Assembly: GCA_021234155.1 (NCBI GenBank)
Contig: JAJEKV010000030.1
Span: forward strand, 15,740,003-15,804,002
Length of the DNA stretch: 64,000 nt
Source of the DNA: Isoetes taiwanensis
Taxonomy: Eukaryota; Streptophyta; Lycopodiopsida; Isoetales; Isoetaceae
Direction: 5' to 3'
The position numbers and the translations under genes are program-made. Of this stretch, positions 35,611 through 50,989 are shown piece after piece (position 1 is the stretch's first letter; every line of letters starts with the position of its first letter). The notes beneath the pieces are model-generated. The model worked only from the letters and a program-made list of their open reading frames with translations, did no database searches and was not told where the DNA came from.

Positions 35611-35622
35611 GCTCTGATACCA
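35611..35622 (-). promoter_or_regulatory. Primer-binding site complementary to initiator tRNA-Met
   Basis: Minus strand TGGTATCAGAGC, 2 nt from the LTR edge at 35625. It primes minus-strand DNA synthesis and fixes the orientation of the element. Confidence 0.9.
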
Positions 35623-35624
35623 CT

Positions 35625-36297
35625 TGATACGATTCATTGACTATGGGAAGCTAAATAAATGCTTAATAACATCACAACTGAAGAACAAGATCTGAATATA
35701 TTATTTATCTTATACAGATTGTATTACACAGTTAACTGCCCAACCGGGTCCACAGGGTTATGGCAATGCAACTGGCTTAATAAACAATCTCTGGCTACTC
35801 CGCGTAGCTCTTGAGCAAGGACTAATATCTAATAGAAAGGATCATAACTGCCAATCACAAAGAAATCGCCTCATAACGAATCAGGGATTTTCTTAGAATC
35901 AAATGGGTCAGCCTTCAGATCGGCAACTCCTCATCAAGCCTCAAGTACAGAAGGGATGCTGGTCTGCTGTGCTGGAATGCAGAAATCGGTCTCAAATTAG
36001 AGACCAGCAGGTCTGAGGAGATGGCCGGCAGGCTCTTGCATCAATTCAAATTTGGCTGTGATCCATTCTCTTAATCTTCTAGAGTGCTTATGGGTCTGCC
36101 TCCGTCGACAATCCGCTGGGCAAATCTGATTTCCTGATGCCTGTGTTCGCCCATGATTCCCCATTCTTTGTCCGAAAGTCATTGTTCATGGTCCAAATCG
36201 TACTGCTCCATGTCGCCCCTCCCTTCTTTTTCTATAATAGGTCGATGCTCTCCATAATTAATCTCTTTTGTCCCCCCTTTTTAAAAGAAAAGACCCA
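35625..36297 (-). repeat. LTR copy B (5' LTR in element orientation)
   Basis: Adjacent to the primer-binding site. Ends GACCCA on the plus strand, then TTAGC. Similar to 27372-28080 throughout, with a few small deletions. Confidence 0.8.
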
Positions 36298-36303
36298 TTA
36301 GCT

Positions 36304-36349
36304 TTACAAGAAATTTATCGCAGCGGCCAAGGCCGCCGCGAACATTTCT
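36304..36349 (+). repeat. TTACAAGAAATTTATCGC block with GC hairpin, copy 2
   Basis: Same 46-bp block as 8753-8798 with one arm mismatch (GCAGCGGCC-AA-GGCCGCCGC, 36320-36339). Sits 6 bp outside the LTR edge. Probable transposon terminus (inference). Confidence 0.7.
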
Positions 36350-37989
36350 CTTTCCCAGCTCCCTTGCATTTGGGAAAGGCAGTTGGTACTGACATAGTGA
36401 CTAAGTAAACATATTCCTGCAGTGACTCGCTTATACATATGTGTCAGTTTAAGGACTGACCAGATTTGAACCTATGCTATTGCCTTGTTTTCTGGTGTTC
36501 TATTAACTAGAGGGTCTTGGTTCATAGTGATGGTGGTATTCCCATTATCCCACTATTGGCTATCCTCTAATGGTGCAGGACAAAGAACGAGAAACATAAC
36601 ATCAAGGTCCTGTGTATTGCTCGTTGAAAGAGTAGTAATGTTTAAACTAATAATATTTAAAAGAAGCTAATGTCTTGGTGTTTGCCAAATGCTAAAAAGA
36701 ATTTCTCTTGCCCATGCATTATCTTTTGTAATATGTCTGGTCTTTGCGGCAGCTCTGGCGGCCTATTCTTCGTCACTTTCCCTCCGGAGTTGCTTTACCA
36801 AGCTTTGTAGCTCATCAAATAGCTTGCTCCGGGCTTCTAGATACTATGTTTTTCTAGCAAATCGTGTTTCTTGCTTGAATCTGAAATGTGATGTGAATTT
36901 TTCTTGTTCTGGTCATTTGGGTCCTTGTTCTTCTGACCCTTGCTAATTTTTCTGCCCTGATCATTTGAGGTTTTCCCATTTTCGTGCTTATCCCTGCTGG
37001 ACTTCTTGATTCCATCCTTGGGCCAAGATTTTTCTCTTTTACTGTTGGAATTAAGGTAATGCCATATTCGTAATTAAACATTTGGTACAAAGGAAAAATG
37101 GATACTTCACATCTGTTGATCAAACGGGTAATGAGAGAAGTTTCATAAGAAAACAAAATGTGAACAAAGCGTGAACCAAATAGCGGGCGGCGGATGGGGA
37201 GACTGCAGTAGAAGAGGAGATAGAAGCAAAGAAGAGATAGGTCTGAGGCCTGGGGAAAATCCGCCTACTGTGAATAGGTTTGGGTGCTTGATTGAATCTG
37301 ACAGGGCTACAGAGGTCGGAAGAGAAGATAAAAGCGGCAAGCGGCCGTTTGTTCATGTGGGAATCTAGATTGAACGATGGTCTGAAGATCGCAAGGCGTC
37401 AAGCATCTGGAGTTCGCGGTGCAGATCCGATTGCTTGGAGCATCTCGCGGAATAGCATTTCGATTATTCAGACTTATTCACAGAAATATCACTCCAGCTT
37501 GGTGACTTGATCGGAGGCCTGCTTGCCGGAGTTATCTACACCGGAATTTTCCACACTACTCCCACCCAGCAAACACAGATAGAAGGTCCAGAGAGAAGAA
37601 AATATACCAGTATAGAGTTCCTGCATCTCAGTACTGTGATTTCACCTTACCACCATAACCACCAAAATCAGACACCAAATCAAGCACGAGCACAAGGACG
37701 AGTGTTTGCCGTTTGCCAAAAAACTTAACCTAAACAGACAGAGATAGGAAGAGATCCGTCAGAAGATCCTCCTGCAAGGAAAATTGGCAAGCCATCTCCG
37801 ATAATCCAGCTGGGTCAGCATCAAATCGAATATTCGAGGTTATTAATGGCCACAATAAATGCCCTATATTAATGAGTGCATACATGTCAGCCACAATAAA
37901 TGCCTTATATTAATGAGTGCATACGTGTCATGTTTTAAAAATTTATAAGGAACAAAACGAGGGAGAACAGAAATAGGATACTGAATTAC
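36350..37989. other. Unrecognised sequence; possible decayed minus-strand coding near 36690-37160
   Basis: The minus strand at about 36700-36860 reads ARSKLFDELQSLVKQLRRES and further charged residues in one frame, and a 100-aa frame follows at 36854-37156. The composition is like a gag or nucleic-acid-binding protein, but no domain is recognisable and the frames are broken. 37850-37925 contains a roughly 55-bp tandem duplication (CACAATAAATGCC...ATATTAATGAGTGCATAC, two copies). Confidence 0.35.
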
Positions 37990-38290
37990 ATAGGAAGGAT
38001 AAATATCCCTTAAATTAGAAACTTGCCTTTTTAACCAAAATAGTCGATGCCTTTTTGTCTCCACGACCCCATCTTGGTAATGCAACCACCTTTTATTAGC
38101 ATTTCCAATAAGACTAAAGGTTCCTAATTATATATGTCTCCCCTTTTCAATGGTTATCCCTTGCCTTTGATATTCTTATTAGGCAAACTTGGGAATAAGT
38201 CATTAACATGTAATATTTGCCATATTTTGCCATGCCCCATAACCCCGGCGCTGTGGACCACTCCTTCCATGCTTTAGTCCATATCAAATA
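37990..38290. repeat. Paralogous copy of the LINE target site, without the LINE
   Basis: Contiguous sequence matching 28100-28242 joined to 33926-34050 (shared words include TAGTCGATGCCTTTTTGTCT, CAATAAGACTAAAG, ATTTTGCCATGCC). It shows where the GC-rich LINE entered. Confidence 0.85.
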
Positions 38291-39405
38291 AGCTATGTGG
38301 AATTTGAAATTTTGCAAAAAGGCTATATCTTGACCTTCAATTTCATTTCTTGGGAATTGTGCCATAGCAAAAAAAAAAAAAAGAATAAAAAGGATGTTTC
38401 CTATCTACCCCCCCAAAAAAAAAAAGCCTTTCCGCCAACCCCCCCACTGCCACATGGTACCTCTGAGCATGTGGGGTGGCAACGGGCTAGAACCCACATG
38501 GTGATAGCACGTGTAGTTAAATATTTGCGTGGATTCTACTAATTATGCCTTGGGCTAGCTTTTCAATTCAGGACTGTGGGATATATCTTAAGATCCAAGA
38601 AATCCTAAAACTGTGAATGCCTTTGTCCGATTCGGCTAGCTAATCATAGCTCAAAGGCCTCGATTTAATCCTACTCATGCCAATAAACTCAAAACTTGCG
38701 AAAAGGTAGAGATTAAACATGGATCTGCCAAGAATGAACCGAAACAGGGGAAAATTGAAAAGGGGATCTTGTCTCGGAAGATTTTTGAAGGGGTTCGACC
38801 CTTAAAAATCCGGCCATTCCAAAAAATTTCCGATAGCCAAAAAATATTCCCGGCATTTTTTCATGCTATTTTTGGAGAAGTTTCTAAGGATTTCCGGGAA
38901 AGTACACTATAATTTCATGTATTTCCGGCAGCCTTAAATGTAAGCAGGCATTTTTAATGGTTAGGGCAAATTCTAATTTCGAACCCTGTTAAGTGCATGT
39001 CAGATTGATGATATGAAGCTACGGATTACCTTCCTTGCCTCAAGAATCAAAAGATTTTGAAGCAAAACATGATTATATGACTATATTATGATCATGTGCC
39101 CAAGACCACAGAGCTTGGGAAGTATTACAAACCATTGTATGATGTTCATGATGAAGAAAATTCGAGAACACTAGTGAATATACTCAGTGTTATTTTGGTG
39201 TTCCTAGGCTTGTACTTATCAAGAGGTGATACATCAAGCTCTCATGATTCCATCATTTGCAGCCTGCGAGGCACTAAGTTAACTTTTTCTTTACGTTTTC
39301 CCTTTTTCTTGCTTTTTTTATGCAGCCACACCGAGATATAAAGTTAATGGCATATGCACATACATCATCGAACAAGCCACATCCACAAAGCAAGCCACAT
39401 TCTAC
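38291..39405. other. Gene-free stretch upstream of the retroposed sequence
   Basis: Contains A-runs at about 38369-38382 and 38411-38424. No gene recognised. The short open frame at 39096-39341 has no recognisable domain. Confidence 0.4.
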
Positions 39406-39507
39406 ACAACTCTAGGCCACAAGATCATTCCAACGAACCAACCAGAGCACAATCCCATGGCACTACTCTAGGCCACAAGATCATTCCAACGAACCAACCA
39501 GAGCACA
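39406..39507. repeat. Tandem host duplication interrupted by a retroposon
   Basis: A roughly 59-bp unit, ACTCTAGGCCACAAGATCAT to CAATCCCATGGCACT, is complete at 39406-39464. Its first 43 bp recur at 39465-39507, and its last about 16 bp (ACAATCCCATGGCACT) reappear only after the poly(A) at 40171-40186. So the second copy was split by the insertion. Confidence 0.85.
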
Positions 39508-40170
39508 TGAAAAGTGGGCCTTGGTATAAGAAGTTGGATCTTAAGCTTCTGAATGGTCCAGAATTAGCCCATCTGTTTCCTGACACTCGTGCATCTCAGG
39601 CATCTGTTCAACCTTCTTCTCAGGCTCAAGCTCCCGTTGTTACTTCATCTATTCATGATCTACCTTTACCAGTTGTGTTGCACTCCTCATCCATGGAAGA
39701 TGCTCTAATTCCAGTTCCGACAGTGTCGTCTTTAGCGCCATCATCTGTACCTGTAGTTCATTCTTCTCTCCATGTTGATGCTTCTTCCTCTCATGTTTCT
39801 GAGGTTGTTATGGCTGATGGTCCTAATCTTCTGTGCGCAAAAGAGTCATGGCAGCAGGTCAATTGGAAGAAGGCGGCAAGGAAGAAATCTGTTATGTCAT
39901 CTCACGAGGCTATCCCGCCTCGTTCTATTCAGTGGCATGATAATTTGATGTCTGTTGATGATCATCTCGATGTGGTAGACCATGTTGATTGTGATGAGGC
40001 CATTAAACGCCTCAAGGTGGCACAAGGAGTGTGAGTATATACTGTGTATGGGTGGTTTTGCTTAGTGGACTATTTCGTCCTCTAGGTTTTGAGTCCCATG
40101 TCACATGTCCCTTGTATGTATCTTGATTTTTCTTGATAATAGATTGCCGTCCTTCAAAGAAAAAAAAAAA
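39508..40170 (+). mobile_element. Poly(A)-tailed retroposed sequence with a 175-codon ORF
   Basis: Begins exactly at an ATG (39508) right after the host unit. It encodes MKSGPWYKKLDLKLLNGPEL..., a Ser/Pro/Val-rich middle, then SWQQVNWKKAARKK and an acidic end, with TGA at 40032-40034. About 120 bp of 3' UTR and an A-tract (40160-40170) follow. Intronless with a tail, so it was reverse-transcribed from RNA. The WxxVxWKKxxRKK segment and the 3' UTR style suggest the gag-like ORF1 end of a plant LINE. A retrocopy of a host mRNA is the alternative. I do not recognise the protein. Confidence 0.6.
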
Positions 40171-40311
40171 ACAATCCCATGGCACTGAAATTCACAACCT
40201 ACCCTATAGCGCCCTAACCTTCATCCCAACCATGCATTTCTGCTAGTTTTCCAAAGGTGGTGCTGCGATCATCCCATATATGTGGCCCCGAAACCTAAAC
40301 CTCCATCTCCG

Positions 40312-45782
<5,471 letters not shown>

Positions 45783-46076
45783 TCTGTCATTTTCCCTGTG
45801 ATGCATTGTGTATACTTCCCCATGTGTTAACTACAGGTCGTATTGCAGAATCAACAATTAGCAATCTGATTAAACTACAGGGCGTATTGCAGAATTGAAG
45901 ATGTGAAGTGAATATGCAAGAAGGCAAAATGAGATGCACGAATTAGCTAGGCTAGTGAGTGAACTGAATGAAAACTAGAAAGGCATGACTATGGCTTTAT
46001 AGTAGAGCCATGTCAGCAACATGTGGCATGTCTAGTCATCTAGAGAGTATGTCATGGAAAGTATAATGTGCTAACA
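45783..46076 (-). mobile_element. Copia 3' LTR (about 250 bp), abutting the lyase 3' end
   Basis: On the minus strand a polypurine tract AGGGGGGA is followed directly by TGTTAGCACATTATAC (plus coordinates 46076 downward), a typical LTR start. The other end is probably near 45824 (plus TGTTAAC; minus GTTAACA). No second LTR exists to confirm it. Two diverged copies of AACTACAGGxCGTATTGCAGAAT occur at 45829-45852 and 45875-45897. This leaves only about 40 bp between the lyase stop codon and the LTR, so the gene's poly(A) site may lie in or be supplied by the LTR. Confidence 0.6.
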
Positions 46077-48411
46077 TCCCCCCTGATGACTAACATGGCT
46101 AAAAAAAGGAACAGTAAACTGATTATCCCCCCTGAGGGCAATCATGGGGCAGCACGTGAAGAAGTTCTTTCATGCGACTAAACTGATGCCCGCCCAAGGG
46201 TTTGGTGAAGCCATCTGCAACTTGATGTTTGGTAGAACAGTAAAATAGAGATAGGTAACCATTTTCGAGTTGCTCTTTGATAAACCATAGCTTGATGTAG
46301 CAAATGCATTCTGTGGTCTTTTGCATGGGCAATGGCACCACTGTTATCACAGTAAATGGCTGCTGGCTTGATCAAAAAGCCGAGGTCTTCAAATAGGTGT
46401 ACTAACCATCTCATTTCTTGAACTGTTGTAACCAAAGCTTTGAGTTTAGCCTCAGTAGTACTAATGCTATTAGTCTTCTGCTTTTTAGAACTCCAGCTTA
46501 TAGGATTGCCTCCAAAGAAAGACACGTAGCCTAGCCTGTGATGCATTTCCTTTTCTCAAGATCCGTGGAAGCCATGTCAGAGTCAGAGAACAGTAAAAGA
46601 TGAGGATCTGAAACTTTTGAGTACAAAACTCCTTCATTTTGAGTGCCTTTTAGATAATGTAGAACTCGTTTGGTTGCTTTCCAGTGTGGTTCCTTAGGAT
46701 GATGCATAAACCTTGTGAGAACTGCAACAATATAAGTAATGTCTGGCCTAGTGTTGGTGAGATATAGTAAAGCGCCAACCAATTGCCTATATAGTGTTGC
46801 ATCAACATTTTCTTTATCTGTTTCAAGAGTGAGCGTTTGACTCAAATCACATGGAGTGGATAGAGCTTTGCAGTCTGCCATGTGAAATTTGTCAAGCAAT
46901 TCTGAAATGTATTTCTGCTGCGTGAGATGAATCCCCTGAGGATCTTGCCAGACTTCTAGTCCTAGGCAATAATGCATTAGCCCTAGATCCGTGACTTCAA
47001 AGCTGGCTGCAAGTGTTGCTTTAGTATGAGAGATAATGTGAGCTGCATCCCCTGTCATAATGGTGTCGTCTACATAGAGCAGAAGAACATTAACTTGTGA
47101 TTTTGAGAGAATAAAATATAGGCTAGGATCAGCTCTTGATCTCTGATATCCAAGCTGAATCAAAGAAGTATTGATCTTGGTATTCCAACACCGTGGAGCT
47201 TGCCTGAGGCCATACAAGCTTTTTTTCAACTTGCACACATAATTGGGATAATTTTGATCTTTGAAACTATGTGGTTGAGACATATAGAGCTCTTCTTCTA
47301 GATCTCCATTTAAAAAAGCTGATTTGAAGTCCATTTGATATAGGGGCCAACGTTTTTGTGCTGCCAATGCTATCACCACCTTCAATGTGTCCAATCGGAT
47401 GACGGGTGCAAAAACATCATGATAATCAAGTCCTTCTTTTTGCGTGAAACCTTTGGCCACTAGCCTTGCTTTACGCTTAGATAGTGTGCCATCAGCAGCA
47501 TGATATTTCGTGCGAAACACCCATTTAGCACCAATGACATTAGCTGCTATGGGTTTAGGCATGAGCTCCCATGTTCCTTGCTTATGCAGCATAGTAATTT
47601 CCTCTTGTAGGGTCTTTTGCTGCTTGTATATGGCTGACAGGGTCTTGAGGAGCTGATAGCACTTTGGCCATTAGAACATAATTGCAATGGATTTGAGATG
47701 GGAGATCATCCGAGTAGTTGACTGGCGGTAAGCGAGCAATTCTTTCAGACCTTCCTTCGAAGCAAAGGAAGATCTGGGACAATTGTTTCCATTGGTGTTT
47801 CATGCTGAAACAATGGCAGGTCAAGTGGTGGGATATCGGACTCATCCCTGTTTGATTCCTCATCAGCAAGGGGCTCCTCATATGCTAAAGGTTCAAAGTC
47901 ATCATAGGCATTGTGAGAGACACCAGTAGCAGCATTAGAAGGACCAATATCAGGAATACTTGTAAGATTGGTAGCGGATGAGGAATGTCCAACCTCCAAA
48001 CTAGTAGAGCGACCAGCTGGACGAACTTGACCAGCTTGAGTGGCATCTTCAATGTCAAAGGTATTTATGATCACCTTGTCATAATCAGCTTTGTTTGGTT
48101 GATAGAACTCTTGAGAGTAGACTGCATCTTCAATAAAATGCATGCTTCGTGATGCAAATACACGTTTAGTGAGAGGATCATAGCATCTCCAACCTTTCAT
48201 GTTTGTAGGATAGCCAATAAATATGACTTTAGTGGCCCTGTCAGCGAGTTTGCCTTGCTTTTGCAGGAGTTCCCTAGGAACAGTAGCAAATCCTAAGCAG
48301 CCAAATACTCTTAGATTTGATACATCTGGTTTTCTGCCATAAAGAGCCTCAAATGGCGTCTTATACTTGATAGCTTGAGTGGGAGCCCTATTACAAAGGT
48401 AGGCAGCTGTA
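46077..48411 (-). pseudogene. Ty1/copia pol, 5'-truncated: integrase end, RT, RNase H
   Basis: Read on the minus strand from 48411 down. The integrase C-terminal region has TAAYLCNRAPTQAIKYKTPF, GRKPDVSNLRVFGC and the GKLADRATKVIFIGYPTNMK box. A linker at 48200-47750 is rich in Asp/Glu/Pro. The RT at 47592-46531 has QGTWELMPKP, GAKWVFRTKYHAADGTLSKR, KARLVAKGFTQKEGLDYHDV, YQMDFKSAFLNGDLEEELYM, SLYGLRQAPRCW and LLLYVDDTIMTG (YVDD intact). RNase H follows in another frame (46546-46178: YVSFFGGNPISWSSKKQKT, STTEAKLKAL, AIYCDNSGAIAHA, HRMHLLHQA). Frames break near 47745-47590, 46535 and 46220. Gag, protease and the integrase N-terminus are missing because the element ends abruptly at the palindromic repeat (48412). 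Confidence 0.92.
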
Positions 48412-49649
48412 ACAAACCTAGGGACTTAGCTTGTGTCCGTAGTAATTTGTATAGAGCACAGTGGTATGCGTCCATGGGTGTGTTGGGGGCGCCATTTAAA
48501 TCTAAATAAAAACTTTAGCTAAGGTAACTTAAAACCTTAATAAATTGAATGCTAAAAGTGTGAGCACACTAAAATCAGAGGAAGGAAAGAATCGTGGCTG
48601 CCAGATAGCGGCATGATCTTGCTTACAAATGCATGCCAAATTACCATCTGACCTGATTCTGGGATGGATCCTGCCAAGTGTTCTTAAGGCAAGGATATAT
48701 AAGAAATAGAAGAGTTGGCCGGATGGGCAAAAAGGAGGAAGAAGAGAATCGGTTGGGCTGATCAAATTGGAGGCAGAGCAAGGAAAACAAGAGTCCAAAG
48801 CTAAATTCAGGTGGGGATTTGATATTTGTATTGATTTACGGGGCTGATTGGGGGCCGGATTATGTAGAGCGAATCTACGAAGCATGTCGTCACACACTGT
48901 AATCCCAACCCCAGTTTATAAATAACAATCTGTCATGCCCATTTGCTCCGTGCTTCCAAATCCGGCAGACCCTGCTTGAATTCGGCCATCAAATACAGTG
49001 AACCTAAGCTTGCTTTGATCTGCTGTGAAATATTCCTTCTGTCTGCATGTCTCCACTACCATGGATAAATTTATAGTGCCGTCTTCTTCCTCTGATTCTT
49101 ATGCTAGAGATCGCCTTTGCACTCGGAATATGTTTGGGAATGAACTCCTGTCTTGTAGAGCCAGTCGGCCAGCCAAAAAGGGGCCGCTGTTGGGCGCCCA
49201 CGAACCTGTTACAGTGATTTTCTGATTTTCATTGCAGGGAGATACCAGGGTTCGGTATTCCCAGACCTTTAAAAACTTATTTTAAAGTTAAACCTTAAAT
49301 TTTTAAGTTGTTTATAAGTTAAAGCTTGAAACTCTTAAGTTGTCTACATAGGCAAATAAACCTCATGAGACCAAGATGCCATTGAATGTTGTTGCCACTC
49401 CAGTATTAGGGAAATCTGCCTGGGATGTCTATGTGTGCATTTAAGATTGCTCTATAAATATGAATGGGGTATGGGGCATCTTACGGAATTGTATTATGTA
49501 TCTGAGATGGTATTATGGATGTAGTGCACTTGTATCAAGAATGTTGTGCATTTGCATTCAATGGCCCACCTTCGGAGGGGTGGAGTGGCCGTGTAACTCC
49601 ACATCCGTGCCAGATGGTCTGACGGATGAGTTGAACTCTGTATGTACAG

Positions 49650-50139
49650 ATGGAGAGAGTGGTCTCCTTGGGGTCGCCACCCAAGGATTACGCTTGGCAT
49701 GTAGTATGCATGAAAAATGGTAGTTTTATGAATGTGCTAACCTTGCAGGGGAGTATCAACCTAACAGGTAAATCACGTACTATTGTTATTGTTATGCATG
49801 AATGTGTAGACCCCAATGTCCCTCCCCACTTAGTCCTTGTGGACTAACCCCGGATGTTTGTTGTGTTGTAAGATGGCACGTCCGGAAGCCACGATTATGT
49901 TGGACCTAGACTCTTTTGTTACCTGGTGGTTCAACGAGACGGAGGCTGAGCCGGCTTTAATGTCTAAGGAACGAGTTTACGAGATCTTAATATCCTTGTT
50001 TAGGGAGTTGTATTATGCGCAACGGCAACCCCAAATTGCGGCCCAAGACCCGGAGACGGATGGAGAGTCTTCCGGGGATAGCTCTAGCGACGACTCCTCG
50101 GTCACTTCCGAGGAGGGGGAAGATCAAAGGGCCAATTAG
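49650..50139 (+). other. Conserved short ORFs in arm F (unidentified, possible two-exon gene)
   Basis: A 65-codon frame (49650-49847: MERVVSLGSPPKDYAWHVVC, SFMNVLTLQGSINLTGK) overlaps a second frame (ATG 49873 to 50139: LDLDSFVTWWFNETEAEPAL, ERVYEILISLFRELYYAQRQ) ending in an acidic Asp/Glu/Ser tail. CTAACAG-GTAAAT (49767/49768) and TTGTAAG-ATG (49872/49873) look like splice sites, but that splice would not keep the second frame, so the gene model is open. AATATAAG near 50264 and TGTAAACG near 50229 follow. The same frames are kept in arm R of E1 (50500-50989, minus) and largely in E2 (54095-54467, minus) and E3 (55750-55992 plus; 56076-56273 minus). E2 has a premature TAA after FRELYYA. Confidence 0.4.
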
Positions 50140-50499
50140 GCATGGGTGACGGGGTTGGCTTCGGGTTTTTGTATATTATGGGTGTATGGTGAACTCTCAT
50201 TTCTATGTCTTTGGCATTGGGCCTAATGTAAACGATTTGATTGTAACCATAACTCTATGAATATAAGTTCAGCATGATTTGATTGTCTATATCCGAGTTA
50301 TTCAGTGAAACGGCCTAGGCCAGGTCCGTTGCGCTGAATAACTCGGATATAGACAATCAAATCATGCTGAACTTATATTCATAGAGTTATGGTTACAATC
50401 AAATCGTTTACATTAGGCCCAATGCCAAAGACATAGAAATGAGAGTTCACCATACACCCATAATATACAAAAACCCGAAGCCAACCCCGTCACCCATGC

Positions 50500-50989
50500 C
50501 TAATTGGCCCTTTGATCTTCCCCCTCCTCGGAAGTGACCGAGGAGTCGTCGCTAGAGCTATCCCCGGAAGACTCTCCATCCGTCTCCGGGTCTTGGGCCG
50601 CAATTTGGGGTTGCCGTTGCGCATAATACAACTCCCTAAACAAGGATATTAAGATCTCGTAAACTCGTTCCTTAGACATTAAAGCCGGCTCAGCCTCCGT
50701 CTCGTTGAACCACCAGGTAACAAAAGAGTCTAGGTCCAACATAATCGTGGCTTCCGGACGTGCCATCTTACAACACAACAAACATCCGGGGTTAGTCCAC
50801 AAGGACTAAGTGGGGAGGGACATTGGGGTCTACACATTCATGCATAACAATAACAATAGTACGTGATTTACCTGTTAGGTTGATACTCCCCTGCAAGGTT
50901 AGCACATTCATAAAACTACCATTTTTCATGCATACTACATGCCAAGCGTAATCCTTGGGTGGCGACCCCAAGGAGACCACTCTCTCCAT
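50500..50989 (-). other. Mirror copy of the arm-F ORFs in arm R
   Basis: Same two frames as 49650-50139, read on the minus strand. The 100-codon acidic-tail frame is identical and so is the 65-codon frame. Transcription across either arm pair would give a transcript able to fold on itself over about 1 kb or more. Confidence 0.5.

Larger units (their letters stand above)
27372..36297 (-). mobile_element. Non-coding LTR retroelement on the minus strand (LARD/TRIM-like), split by a LINE
   Basis: Two direct copies of a 0.67-0.71-kb sequence, 27372-28080 and 35625-36297, are closely similar and begin TGATACGATTCATTGAC on the plus strand. Immediately left of the second copy, 35611-35622 is GCTCTGATACCA, the reverse complement of the standard initiator-tRNA-Met primer-binding site TGGTATCAGAGC. 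A 2-nt spacer separates it from the LTR. On the minus strand the element therefore reads 5' LTR (36297-35625), PBS, interior, 3' LTR (28080-27372), with LTR ends TGGGCC and GTATCA. The interior (28081-28242 and 33926-35610) has no recognisable gag or pol. I see no clear target duplication, and the polypurine tract is weak, so joining the two LTRs into one element is probable, not proven. Confidence 0.7.

Noticed and set aside
27372-36297. Target-site duplication around the two LTRs
   Set aside because: Left flank AATAA and right flank TTAGC do not match. TTAGCTT follows both LTR copies on the same side and is therefore not a duplication of the target.
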